Shown: positions 30,219 to 38,065 of the stretch, piece by piece
Layout: each line of letters begins with the position of its first letter
Position numbering within the stretch: position 1 is the first letter of the stretch
Virus record (IMG/VR): IMGVR_UViG_3300049188_000028
Span: 1 to 40,001 of that record
DNA: 40,001 bases
Strand: one strand, 5' to 3'
Source of the DNA: a virus
Notes under the pieces: generated by a model
What the model saw: only the letters and a program-made list of their open reading frames with translations
What the model was told of the DNA's origin: nothing
Database searches by the model: none
Made by a program: the position numbers and the translations under genes

Positions 30219-32051
30219 ATGCAGTACAAAACATTACACTTAGCCCAGCATAAAGTACCGGAGTTCATTGAAAAACCAATGAGCAAGGGATGGGTAATGA
30301 ACGGGGAGAATGACCGTTACCCTATGTATCTGCTGGAACTGTTCAACCGGTCCAGCGTTCACAATGCGCTGGTGCTCGGGAAGTCGTCCTACATCTACGG
30401 AAAAGGATTTGAGGTTGAAGACCCTAAAGCGAAAATATTTGTTGATAAGGCGAACCGGTATGAATCATTAAACAAGGTTCTGAAAAAATGCACCATTGAT
30501 GAGGAAATATTTGGCGGGTATTACCTACAGTGCATATGGAATAATGAAGGAACATCTATCGCAGAGGTGTACCACCTGCCATACGCTAAGATGCGGTCCA
30601 ATGACGACAACTCCATTTTTTTCTACTCCCCGAAATTCAAAGGACCTGAAAACAAAAAGGTAGGCCCGTTCGATAAATCCGTGAAGGACTTCCCATGCCT
30701 GGACCTTAGCGACAGAACCGGCAGCCAGGTATTATTTGTAAAAAACTACAGGCCAGATGTGGAGGCGTATTCCCTGCCGGATTATATCGGGGCCAACGCT
30801 GCAATCGAAACCAACATCGAGATCAACAATTACCACCTGAACAACATCAAAAACGGCTTCTCTGGCGGGTACCTGATCAATTTTAAGAACGGCAATCCAA
30901 CACCTGAGGAGCAGAAGGCTATATATAAGAAGATCGAGGAACAGCACACGGGAAGCGATGCGGCCGGCCGGATCGTTTTGATCTTCTCTGAAGGGCCGAG
31001 TGATTCGCCGGATATAGTACCGCTCACCCCTAATGACCTTGACAAGATGTTCGAGCAGCTGCGCAAGGACACCAACGAGGAAATATTCATCGGGCACAGG
31101 GTGGTTTCTCCTATGCTTTTTGGTATCAAAACCGAGGGGCAGCTGGGGGGCGTTACGGAATTAAAAACCTCTTTCGAGATATTCAAAACGACTGTTATCC
31201 AGGAAAAGCAGGAATCGCTTTTGGAGGTTTTTAACGAGCTGGTAAAGCTGGCGACAGGCGTTGAAGATTCGTTGGAACTAAAGGCAATCCCACCGGTAAA
31301 AGAAGAATTATCGATCAAAGACATTTTGAATGACCTCACCGTAGACGAACGGCGTGAGCTTGTAGGATTCGGGCCAAAACCTGAAGAGGTTACGCCCGTG
31401 TCTCCGGCAGATCCAGCCATGTTCTCCCGCCATAAAAAGGACAAGCAAAAGGACAAGGACGAGTTTAACATATTCAACGAGTTTGGCCGGGAAGTACCAG
31501 AAGAAGAACTGGCCACGTATGCAAGGCGCGACCTGGATTTTGTGGACGAACGGCCGGTGCTGTACATGTTCGACACCTTAACAGCCATTGAAAAGAAAGC
31601 GATCAGCATAGCCCGCGACAGCCCGAACATAGAAATAGGTGAGCTGGCCGAGGCGTTGGAGATCGATGCAGACGAAGCAGCAGAACTGCTGAAAGGCCTG
31701 AGCAAAAAGGAACTGATCTGGACCAAAAAAGGCAAGGTAAATATCACCAAAAAGGGCGACACTATTGCCGATAATACCGACCTGCCGGAGTATGATGTGG
31801 TGTATCGGTATGAGAAAAGCCCGGATGCGCAAGGCCCGTCCATTCTCCCAGGTGGCCGTACCCGGGATTTCTGCGAGCTGATGATCAGGGCCAACAAAGT
31901 ATTTACCCGCCAGGAAATTGATGCGATAGGCGACCGCGTGGGGTACAACGTTTGGAAGTTCCGGGGCGGCTGGTATCACAACGCACAAGGAGAAAATACG
32001 CCTTACTGCAGGCATGTGTGGGTTCAGTACGTAATCAAGAAAAAGAAATGA
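30219..32051 (+). CDS. Portal protein with wHTH and MuF-like C-terminal domains
   Basis: A 610-residue protein. Residues 1-370 fit a portal: NRSSVHNALVLGKSSYIYGKGFEV, the YHLPYAKMR block and a GQLGG..T.L stretch. About 455-512 is a winged-helix-like segment (LTAIEKKAISIARDSPNIEIGELAEAL). About 539-605 is RTRDFCELMIRANKVFTRQEIDAI..NVWKFRGGWY...PYCRHVWVQY, like the C-terminal Cys/His part of MuF head proteins. It forms the DNA gate of the head. The position far from TerL is unusual. Confidence 0.8.
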   Translation: MQYKTLHLAQHKVPEFIEKPMSKGWVMNGENDRYPMYLLELFNRSSVHNALVLGKSSYIYGKGFEVEDPKAKIFVDKANRYESLNKVLKKCTIDEEIFGGYYLQCIWNNEGTSIAEVYHLPYAKMRSNDDNSIFFYSPKFKGPENKKVGPFDKSVKDFPCLDLSDRTGSQVLFVKNYRPDVEAYSLPDYIGANAAIETNIEINNYHLNNIKNGFSGGYLINFKNGNPTPEEQKAIYKKIEEQHTGSDAAGRIVLIFSEGPSDSPDIVPLTPNDLDKMFEQLRKDTNEEIFIGHRVVSPMLFGIKTEGQLGGVTELKTSFEIFKTTVIQEKQESLLEVFNELVKLATGVEDSLELKAIPPVKEELSIKDILNDLTVDERRELVGFGPKPEEVTPVSPADPAMFSRHKKDKQKDKDEFNIFNEFGREVPEEELATYARRDLDFVDERPVLYMFDTLTAIEKKAISIARDSPNIEIGELAEALEIDADEAAELLKGLSKKELIWTKKGKVNITKKGDTIADNTDLPEYDVVYRYEKSPDAQGPSILPGGRTRDFCELMIRANKVFTRQEIDAIGDRVGYNVWKFRGGWYHNAQGENTPYCRHVWVQYVIKKKK

Positions 32052-32617
32052 AAACAATTATCTATTTTATTGACGAGCAGACCTTAAAGGGTAACTCACC
32101 GTTGGACGACAATGTTGAGACAAAGCAGATTCAGATTGCCATGCGGTCAGCACAGGAGATTGAAATACAAACCGCATTAGGCAGCGATTTGTACAAGGAT
32201 ATGCAGGATGCGCTTGCGGATGATCCAACGTATATGGCACATGAAGCCTACAAAACGCTTCTGGATGATTATATCCAGCAGGCAATGATATGGCTCACAA
32301 TAAAAAATATCGTTACCTGGCTAACCTTTAAACTACAGAATAAGAACATCGCCAAAAAGGACAGCGATAACAGCACCCCGATTGAGCGGGAGGACCTTTC
32401 ATTTATCCGTTCGGAGGCAAAAAGTAAAGGGGAGTGGTACCTGGAACGGATGAAGCAATTTATCTGTGAGCACCGGGACGACTACCCATTGTATTTTAAT
32501 TCAAGCGGCGACCTGGACAGGATTGCCCCGGATAAGCAGCCGTTTAAAAGCTCGATGTTTTTAGGCCGCGAGACCAGCATGAAAGGAATTCCAACCTATA
32601 AAGAACCCTACAAATAA
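32048..32617 (+). CDS. Head-tail connector protein
   Basis: Start ATG 32048 overlaps the portal stop (ATGA) and gives 189 residues. It is helical, with QIQIAMRSAQEIEIQTALGSDLYKDMQDAL near the start, the pattern of gp6-like/DUF6712-type connectors found right after portals. It ends at TAATG. Confidence 0.68.
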   Translation: MKTIIYFIDEQTLKGNSPLDDNVETKQIQIAMRSAQEIEIQTALGSDLYKDMQDALADDPTYMAHEAYKTLLDDYIQQAMIWLTIKNIVTWLTFKLQNKNIAKKDSDNSTPIEREDLSFIRSEAKSKGEWYLERMKQFICEHRDDYPLYFNSSGDLDRIAPDKQPFKSSMFLGRETSMKGIPTYKEPYK

Positions 32618-32674
32618 TGGAACAGAAACCCACAAACCGGAACGAAAAGAAACTCTTAAAATTCCTTAAAAAGA

Positions 32675-33118
32675 ATGGCTACATTAAATCAGATCAACAG
32701 CCTGATAAAAGCAAAGGCCGAAAGCCACGCACAGGTTGAAACATATATCGGCTTTGATGAGGACTGGATGGCCGGTGACGACAGCAACACGCAATACCCG
32801 ATTATAAGCGCGAGCATTCAGCCGTCAGTCATTTCCCAAAGCACCAACACCATAAATTTTACAATCCGGCTGGCATCTGCAGATCGGCAGCAAAAGGGTG
32901 TGCGGGATGTTGTCGAGGTTCTGAGTGACAGGCTACAGGTTTTAAACGACCTGCTGACCATGCTAAGGCGTGAGCTGGCTGGGCAGGTGATCATTTCAAA
33001 TGATGTCCAGATAACCCACTTCACGGATTTTACTGACGATGAGTGCGCAGGCTGGTACGGTGATTTTATTATTCAGATTCCAAACCCTGCCGACTACTGC
33101 GCAATACCAACCAATTAA
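32675..33118 (+). CDS. Tail terminator / completion protein
   Basis: 147 residues with a helix-sheet pattern typical of small neck proteins: an N-terminal helix, ISASIQPSVISQSTNTINFTIRLASADRQ strands, then a long helix. It follows the connector. Late motif site 6 begins at its stop. Confidence 0.6.
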   Translation: MATLNQINSLIKAKAESHAQVETYIGFDEDWMAGDDSNTQYPIISASIQPSVISQSTNTINFTIRLASADRQQKGVRDVVEVLSDRLQVLNDLLTMLRRELAGQVIISNDVQITHFTDFTDDECAGWYGDFIIQIPNPADYCAIPTN

Positions 33119-33131
33119 CACACCCCTATTA
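33117..33131 (+). promoter_or_regulatory. Late motif AACASMVCCCTATTA, site 6
   Basis: Overlaps the stop of the completion gene; the ATG of the next gene (33137) follows after five bases. It leads the fibre and lysis unit. Confidence 0.66.
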
Positions 33132-33136
33132 CTATT

Positions 33137-33418
33137 ATGGCAACAGCAATTGAAGATTTAATGGGCGGAGGAAAGCAGGGCAAACTTGTAAAGAATTTGG
33201 AGCCGATCACGGCCAGCAGCTACAAGTACCTATACATCCGCGAGGATTCGGTTATTTCCGCTATCACCAGCACCAGCGATAAGGATGTTCTGGCACAGTG
33301 GAACATGGCCGGCGAAACTTTCCTGGCGGGTGATATCATCTTTGCCCACAACGGCGAAGGGATCAAAGCGGTAACATTTACATCTGGATCAGGTTTCGTT
33401 TTAGGGGAGGTATTGTAA
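33137..33418 (+). CDS. Small virion protein, 93 aa
   Basis: A compact beta protein (LEPITASSYKYLYIREDSVISAITSTSDKDVLAQWNMAGETFLAGDIIFAHNGEGIKAVTFTSGS), a familiar partner of tail fibres in Bacteroidota phages. It overlaps the fibre gene by one base. Confidence 0.66.
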   Translation: MATAIEDLMGGGKQGKLVKNLEPITASSYKYLYIREDSVISAITSTSDKDVLAQWNMAGETFLAGDIIFAHNGEGIKAVTFTSGSGFVLGEVL

Positions 33419-34440
33419 TGCGCTACGGGTACGGGTACGACTATTCCAGGAAACGCAGCGGTACTATAGCAACCGTTGTGAGCAATGTTTCAATTACCGG
33501 CAATCCGGTGGTTGGGCAATTGCTTACGGTGAGCTATGACATAACCGGGCCAGCTTCGGTTATTACCCGGGTATGGAAAAGGAATGGCGTAACCATATCC
33601 ACGAGCACTGTAAGCGATACTTACCCACTCGGTCAGAATGATGCCGGGAACGCCTCAAACATCCTGTGTAACGTTGATGTGGACGGTGTGAGCAATGCGG
33701 ATAGTAATACAATCGTACGGATTATGGATGCCCTGGCCGATGCATGGATCGGTGCCGAAATAATCACCTCAGCCGAACGCGATTCCGCAAACCAGCTATT
33801 CCTCGACATCCGGGCTGTTTCTTACCACACGGAGCTTGACAACAGGTTCATTTACGCTAACATCAACCAGAACCTTGCAAATAAATCGTTGTTCGGATCC
33901 AATGTGGCAGTGCCGGTAAACAGCCCTACATGGACCAGGGCGGTAGGGTATACAATGACCGGCACATCCTACATCAATCGCGGAACATCTACAAACGTAA
34001 AGTTCACCAGGAACAACCATACCCTCGTTGTAGAGATTTCAAACAAAAACATCCTGACCCTGGCCGCCCCGATGGGAGGAATGACGGCCGGAACTGCAGC
34101 AATATATTTTGAAATGGCCGCAAATGTGAACATGAACAGCCTGTCGATGCAAGATAATGCGGTGTTCGTTCGGACGATAGCCAATAAAGACTATGGAATA
34201 CGCCGGTCAATTTCTACCGAATACATACCTTATCAGGACGGAGTGGCCGCCGCCGCAAAGATCAGGACCACAACAGGCACCCCGGCTACTTTGCTTTTCG
34301 ATGGGGCGTATAACAACAACGGTGCGGTCGTTGAACCAATGGAGTCAGGGTCAATTGTTGTCGGTTCTGCACAAGGATCCGCAGTTGTTGATCCAGCTGT
34401 ACTTCGTACAATAATTAACACTTTTATCGCATCATTATAA
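33418..34440 (+). CDS. Tail fibre / receptor-binding protein with Ig-like start
   Basis: 340 residues. An Ig-like domain near residues 15-105 (ISGNPVVGQLLTVSYDI-type start, VWKRNGVTIS) leads to a beta-sandwich like lectin/laminin-G folds (NHTLVVEISNKN...). It would bind the host surface. The start and stop are coupled to neighbours. Confidence 0.7.
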   Translation: MRYGYGYDYSRKRSGTIATVVSNVSITGNPVVGQLLTVSYDITGPASVITRVWKRNGVTISTSTVSDTYPLGQNDAGNASNILCNVDVDGVSNADSNTIVRIMDALADAWIGAEIITSAERDSANQLFLDIRAVSYHTELDNRFIYANINQNLANKSLFGSNVAVPVNSPTWTRAVGYTMTGTSYINRGTSTNVKFTRNNHTLVVEISNKNILTLAAPMGGMTAGTAAIYFEMAANVNMNSLSMQDNAVFVRTIANKDYGIRRSISTEYIPYQDGVAAAAKIRTTTGTPATLLFDGAYNNNGAVVEPMESGSIVVGSAQGSAVVDPAVLRTIINTFIASL

Positions 34441-34640
34441 TGAAAGTATTTTTGATACCCCCAACAAAAGCGAAAGAATGGACCGGCGAATATGGCGGCC
34501 ACGGATTCGCTCCTATTGAAGATGCAAGCGGTAACATGGTTGTTGCTGCAGATGCAGATTATTCGCCGTTTCCTTTTTACGAAGAACTACTGAACTGTGA
34601 TGTTATTGATTACACCCCTAAACCATTTTCATTTCAATGA
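34440..34640 (+). CDS. Small hypothetical protein, 66 aa
   Basis: A soluble 66-residue protein coupled at both ends (TAATG, ATGA) between fibre and holin genes. It has no recognised motif; possibly a fibre chaperone or lysis regulator by position. Confidence 0.6.
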   Translation: MKVFLIPPTKAKEWTGEYGGHGFAPIEDASGNMVVAADADYSPFPFYEELLNCDVIDYTPKPFSFQ

Positions 34641-34837
34641 TAACAAAATGCACACTCGCCTGGATTGCCTCATGGGTTTTAGTATGGATCGGTCATACAG
34701 ACTGGCTCCTGAAAACCGCCTCGGTAGCTGAGGTTATTAAACCGATTCTACAGGATGTTTCGCTAATGCTGGCAATGGCGTTATCAGTATACAACTACCT
34801 CGCAATAAAAGGAAAGAAAAATGAAAATCGTAAGTGA
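34637..34837 (+). CDS. Holin-like membrane protein 1, 66 aa
   Basis: Two hydrophobic segments (about 4-20 and 38-58) and a charged end KGKKNENRK, typical of small holins. It precedes a second two-span protein and the endolysin, so a holin or antiholin role is likely. Confidence 0.66.
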   Translation: MITKCTLAWIASWVLVWIGHTDWLLKTASVAEVIKPILQDVSLMLAMALSVYNYLAIKGKKNENRK

Positions 34838-35081
34838 ATTTCTGAATACCCTCAGCGGTAAACCGTCATTTTTCAGCAGTAAGCGGATAGAGCGGTTTGC
34901 CGTTTTTACGACCATGCTGCTGGCAACTGTGTCCTGGATGGGAATGCACATAGTAAAATGCTCGCTATCGGCAACGGATTTGGTACTTGTTGTAGGTACC
35001 TGGCTGGCATACGGAGGCTTCAATACGCTTCAAATTAAGAAAGACAAAAAGGAGGTAACCAATGAGAATACCAATATCTGA
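34821..35081 (+). CDS. Holin-like membrane protein 2, 86 aa
   Basis: An amphipathic start (KPSFFSSKRIERFAVFTT), two membrane spans (about 26-45 and 50-70) and a Lys/Glu tail. The tail codons contain AGGAGG six bases before the endolysin ATG. It overlaps the first holin-like gene by 17 bases. The pair may be holin and antiholin. Confidence 0.68.
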   Translation: MKIVSEFLNTLSGKPSFFSSKRIERFAVFTTMLLATVSWMGMHIVKCSLSATDLVLVVGTWLAYGGFNTLQIKKDKKEVTNENTNI

Positions 35082-35499
35082 GCACTTCATGCTCGATGAG
35101 TTCCTGGATCCGATCAGCCACGGGAACCTTGTAAAGCAGATCGGGATTGCGGAGTTTATCCGGAAAAGCACCGGGCAACCGGTAACGGTCAATAATTGGG
35201 CAACAGGCGGCCAGTATCAGCATAGTGGTTTCAGGCCCATAACCTGCACGATCGGAAGTAAAACCAGCGAGCACAGGGAATTGAATGCAGGCGACTACAA
35301 AATAGGCAAGTGGACCGGTAAGCAAATGTTTGATTGGGCGGTAAGAAACGCTGATGCACTATATGCGCTCGGGGTTCGGAGAATTGAAGACCCGAGCATT
35401 ACAACTACCTGGCTGCACCTGGATTGTAAAGAGCACGGGGAAAGGGCCATTAAAGTAATTGACCTCAAAAAGGTTACACAGGTAATTTACATCAAATGA
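35062..35499 (+). CDS. M15-like peptidase endolysin
   Basis: A 145-residue protein with the zinc ligands of M15/VanY-like peptidases: SxH in SEH (His71), AGD (Asp78) and WLHLD (His119). It would cut peptide cross-links of peptidoglycan. It lacks a signal peptide, so it depends on the holin genes. It has a canonical AGGAGG site, rare in this genome. Confidence 0.82.
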   Translation: MRIPISEHFMLDEFLDPISHGNLVKQIGIAEFIRKSTGQPVTVNNWATGGQYQHSGFRPITCTIGSKTSEHRELNAGDYKIGKWTGKQMFDWAVRNADALYALGVRRIEDPSITTTWLHLDCKEHGERAIKVIDLKKVTQVIYIK

Positions 35500-35816
35500 A
35501 AAACGTCCTGCTTTTAATTTTTGTTGCCGGGTGTATGGTAGCTACCTGCCTGCTGATCTTCTATGCCCAGCAACCCGCCTCTGAAACGTCCGCAGGGGTT
35601 CACTCTGACAGCCTGCGCAATGCAGCGATACAGGACACGGCCACCCGGGTAATCCAGCATGCTACTAATGTTAAAAACGAAATCACAAAGCAATATGTCA
35701 CCAACATTACGAACATTTATAACGGGCCTTCTACTGCTGATCAGCTCGATAGCATACTCGGACACCTGTACGACAGCCTCTACACCTACCGATTCAGTAA
35801 GGTTATTACGCAATAA
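35496..35816 (+). CDS. Spanin-like protein, outer partner or inner partner
   Basis: 106 residues with a hydrophobic start MKNVLLLIFVAGCMVATCLLIFY that holds a VAGC lipobox but continues hydrophobic, then a helical periplasmic part. It overlaps the next gene for 122 bases in another frame, as Rz/Rz1 pairs do. Whether it is lipid-anchored or a transmembrane anchor cannot be settled by eye. Confidence 0.62.
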   Translation: MKNVLLLIFVAGCMVATCLLIFYAQQPASETSAGVHSDSLRNAAIQDTATRVIQHATNVKNEITKQYVTNITNIYNGPSTADQLDSILGHLYDSLYTYRFSKVITQ

Positions 35817-36051
35817 AACCGCCCGCGCGGTGTACGAAACAATGATCAGCTGCGAAGCCTTGCGGTTGCAGGATAGCGTAATCATTCAGCAATGGCAGGT
35901 TAAGTTTACCAGCCAGGTGCAGCATACCGATACTTTAAGCCAGGAAAACAAGGCGCTTTCCCAGAAAAATCAGGCCCTCGGTACCTGTATTCGTTTTTGG
36001 CGCACTTTCTCTTTTATTCTCGGAGCGGCGCTTATAGGGTCAATCTTTTAA
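35695..36051 (+). CDS. Spanin-like protein with signal sequence, coiled coil and C-terminal span
   Basis: From ATG 35695 it has 118 residues: a signal-like start (MSPTLRTFITGLLLLISSIAYS), a coiled coil (QVQHTDTLSQENKALSQKNQALG) and a final membrane span (FSFILGAALIGSIF). Earlier in-frame starts at 35659 and 35668 exist. Similar proteins follow endolysins in Bacteroidota phages. It meets the leftward gene tail to tail, with stops overlapping at TTAA. Confidence 0.62.
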   Translation: MSPTLRTFITGLLLLISSIAYSDTCTTASTPTDSVRLLRNKTARAVYETMISCEALRLQDSVIIQQWQVKFTSQVQHTDTLSQENKALSQKNQALGTCIRFWRTFSFILGAALIGSIF

Positions 36052-36284
36052 GGGATAACCAGCGTAAACGCCTCTCCTGTAACTTCCAAATAAAATTCCT
36101 CAAACTCCTGAACGGTAATATTCGCTTGTTTCTTATACTCGTTATGTACTGATATTACCATTATTCCCCAGCAGTAAAAGGCTACTGTAGCATGATCAAG
36201 GTTATCGAGGTAGAAGTAATTGCCTGTTTGTTCCGACCATGGTTTAAAGCCGCTATTTATTACTATCTCCCTGGTTAATATCAT
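36048..36284 (-). CDS. Hypothetical protein, 78 aa (last leftward gene)
   Basis: LTREIVINSGFKPW...YFYLDN...VISVHNEYKKQ...EFEEFYLEVTGEAF has the same order of blocks as the 116-residue protein at 18009 (LTEEWLNKAGC...QLQNIYFTLTGEEL), so the two appear to be distant paralogues. Its stop overlaps the rightward spanin stop by 3 bases. Confidence 0.68.
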   Translation of the reverse strand: MILTREIVINSGFKPWSEQTGNYFYLDNLDHATVAFYCWGIMVISVHNEYKKQANITVQEFEEFYLEVTGEAFTLVIP

Positions 36285-36342
36285 GGCAGCAATTTACCAG
36301 GATCATGGGCCAGGATTCAAGCAAAAAGTTTTAGCAATTATT

Positions 36343-36558
36343 TTACTTTTCGATTGTTTGAACCGGCTCAGCGTTTTCCTGGAATAGCGGGCTTTCTGGA
36401 ATAACGTCAAACTGTTTACGCTCTAATTCACCGTTGCAATGGGGGCACCTTTCAGGATCTTGTATTTCGATCCCTACCGAACGCCTCGTTGTTACTGATA
36501 TTATCTTTGCCAGTTTCCCTTTCCAAAAAAGGAAGTCTCCTAGGTTTGCTGTTTTCAT
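36343..36558 (-). CDS. Small zinc-ribbon-like protein, 71 aa
   Basis: GDFLFWKGKLAKIISVTTRRSVGIEIQDPERCPHCNGELE has a short beta part and one CPHC knuckle near residues 38-41. It overlaps the preceding gene by ATGA. Function unknown. Confidence 0.62.
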   Translation of the reverse strand: MKTANLGDFLFWKGKLAKIISVTTRRSVGIEIQDPERCPHCNGELERKQFDVIPESPLFQENAEPVQTIEK

Positions 36559-36950
36559 GCTTTCTCTGTATTAGGTGGTGATGCAGGTAATGGCTGCCAA
36601 ATGTTTTTTAACCAGTACTCGTAAAGTTCACCAGTTGGTTTTGCCCATACTCGTTTAGCCGACCCTTCCCCTGTAACATTGAAGTACTGCGGGTGAATTT
36701 TATAGTTTGATGTTTTGGCAGTAGGCAGCCAGTTTGCAAATTCAACTGTTTTCCACTGGCTTTCCTGCCTCCCTAGTTGCTCCCGGTAATCACCGTACCT
36801 TTGGGCGGCTTCCGTGGTAATTGCCCCTTCCATTGGGAAGAACATTTTTGCTCCTTTATCTACCAGTTCTTGCATTTTCTCCTTTTCAACCTCCTGCTGA
36901 AAGTCCTCAAATGTTTTCTCCCCTTTAGGGGTGTTGTTGTCGTTGTTCAT
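36555..36950 (-). CDS. Hypothetical protein, 131 aa
   Basis: A mostly helical protein whose C-terminal half (KTVEFANWLP...TGELYEYWL) repeats the FAxWL...T-ELY plan of the gene directly upstream, so the two look like diverged tandem copies. No named family; linked to its neighbours by ATGA overlaps. Confidence 0.66.
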   Translation of the reverse strand: MNNDNNTPKGEKTFEDFQQEVEKEKMQELVDKGAKMFFPMEGAITTEAAQRYGDYREQLGRQESQWKTVEFANWLPTAKTSNYKIHPQYFNVTGEGSAKRVWAKPTGELYEYWLKNIWQPLPASPPNTEKA

Positions 36951-37213
36951 GGTGTTGGTTCGTTAAATTTTTTGTACAGTTCTTCGGTGGTGAACCGGGG
37001 CCTAATATTCTTACTGAATGAATTATTTGGCACCCAAACGGTTCTTTTTATCCCCATTGGTTGATAACCATTTACAAGCCACTCTGCAAAGTCCACCGCC
37101 TTTTTCTGGGCGTATAATTCAGCTGCTTCATCAGCCCCCGGCTTGCGCTTTCCGTAGTTCCACGGGCGCTTCTTTTCTACAAGCTCATCGGCTTTCTTCT
37201 TTGCTGGTGTCAT
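36947..37213 (-). CDS. Hypothetical protein, 88 aa
   Basis: Basic N-terminus (MTPAKKKADELVEKKRPWNYGKRKPG), then KKAVDFAEWLVNGY...FTTEELYKKF. The second part is shared with the next gene. Small FAEWL/TEELY proteins are frequent in Bacteroidota phage accessory regions; the function is unknown. Confidence 0.66.
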   Translation of the reverse strand: MTPAKKKADELVEKKRPWNYGKRKPGADEAAELYAQKKAVDFAEWLVNGYQPMGIKRTVWVPNNSFSKNIRPRFTTEELYKKFNEPTP

Positions 37214-37434
37214 AGCATAATTTGTTTGATGCCCTTACATGCTGCGCCAGCATCCCCCTGAATATTCTCATAAGCCATTTCAAGGGCTCCTGTGTAATCA
37301 AGTCCCCAATCCTTATCACTGTCCTTTTTCATCCGATCAGGTGTTTGATATTGCTTACTGATGCGCTTTAACATAGCAAGCATCCTGTTAAACTGCTGTG
37401 CCTGCTTTTCTGTAATTTGAATTTTCTTTGTCAT
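37210..37434 (-). CDS. Hypothetical protein, 74 aa
   Basis: Start ATG 37434 (MTKKIQITEKQAQQFNRML) is preferred; the longer frame from 37605 runs through the upstream gene and is Cys/Arg-rich, unlike a real protein. Helical, soluble, no motif recognised. ATGA overlap with the next gene. Confidence 0.62.
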   Translation of the reverse strand: MTKKIQITEKQAQQFNRMLAMLKRISKQYQTPDRMKKDSDKDWGLDYTGALEMAYENIQGDAGAACKGIKQIML

Positions 37435-37450
37435 AATGTATAACTGCCGT

Positions 37451-37783
37451 CTATGGCTGTTGAACCGGCCCCAATTCTTCACGAAGTGCTTTTTGCAGAG
37501 CGGGTAATATCTTTTCAGCGAATCTGTGGCAAGCCTGCTCAGTCCTTTTTGCATGAAGGATATATGTGTTACCCTGATACATTTTGTTGCCGAAGTAATC
37601 AACATTCAGATTGCGTAAAAACTCTTTAAAATCGTCACCATACGACCTCCACGCAAAAGACAGGTTTCCGTAATCAGTCACCGAAGCGAACATTCCGTCA
37701 TTGGTTAAAACAATTTGTCCTAACCAGCTACCATTTTCATCACGCAGGGTGTAGCTTTCTGCTGTTACTTTTTTATTTTCCAT
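37451..37783 (-). CDS. Hypothetical protein, 110 aa
   Basis: An alpha/beta protein opening SYTLRDENGSWLGQIVLTNDGMFASVTDYGNLSFAWRSYGDDFKEFL, resembling small phage proteins of unknown function seen with early accessory genes. Followed by a helical tail. No catalytic residues stand out. Confidence 0.66.
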   Translation of the reverse strand: MENKKVTAESYTLRDENGSWLGQIVLTNDGMFASVTDYGNLSFAWRSYGDDFKEFLRNLNVDYFGNKMYQGNTYILHAKRTEQACHRFAEKILPALQKALREELGPVQQP

Positions 37784-37788
37784 AATTT

Positions 37789-38010
37789 TTACTGTTTTAA
37801 CTTATTTTCTGCTTCTGGCAGGTGTTTAAGGACTTCCCTGAACAATGCTTTTGCAAAAGCCGGAGAAATATTAATCGAGTTTCCTTCCTGATCAAAGCAT
37901 ATACACCCATTGTAATACTTTACTTCGATAGGGTATTCGCAATTTCCGTCTCCTGCAAATGGATCACCCTGTTTAAATACAAACATGGGTACTGTTGTTA
38001 ATTCTGGCAT
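37789..38010 (-). CDS. Hypothetical protein, 73 aa
   Basis: A short beta-type N-terminal half and a helical C-terminal half. It is separated from its neighbours by AT-rich gaps rather than overlaps. No domain is recognised. Confidence 0.62.
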   Translation of the reverse strand: MPELTTVPMFVFKQGDPFAGDGNCEYPIEVKYYNGCICFDQEGNSINISPAFAKALFREVLKHLPEAENKLKQ

Positions 38011-38065
38011 ATTGTTAATTTTTACTTTTGATAGAGGTAAAGGGTGTCAATCACGTTGTCCTTAA

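Noticed and set aside
30830-31948. Leftward open frame of 372 codons opposite the portal
   Set aside because: Serine-rich shadow of the portal gene; no start signal, no domain and no neighbours on that strand.
32617-32739. 40-codon frame MEQKPTNRNEKK... after the connector
   Set aside because: The TAATG start is suggestive, but about half of it lies inside the next gene in another frame and the sequence is simple and basic. Kept out as unproven.
37435-37605. N-terminal extension of the gene ending at 37210
   Set aside because: It runs through the coding sequence of the upstream gene with shadow-like composition; ATG 37434 gives a sensible protein.
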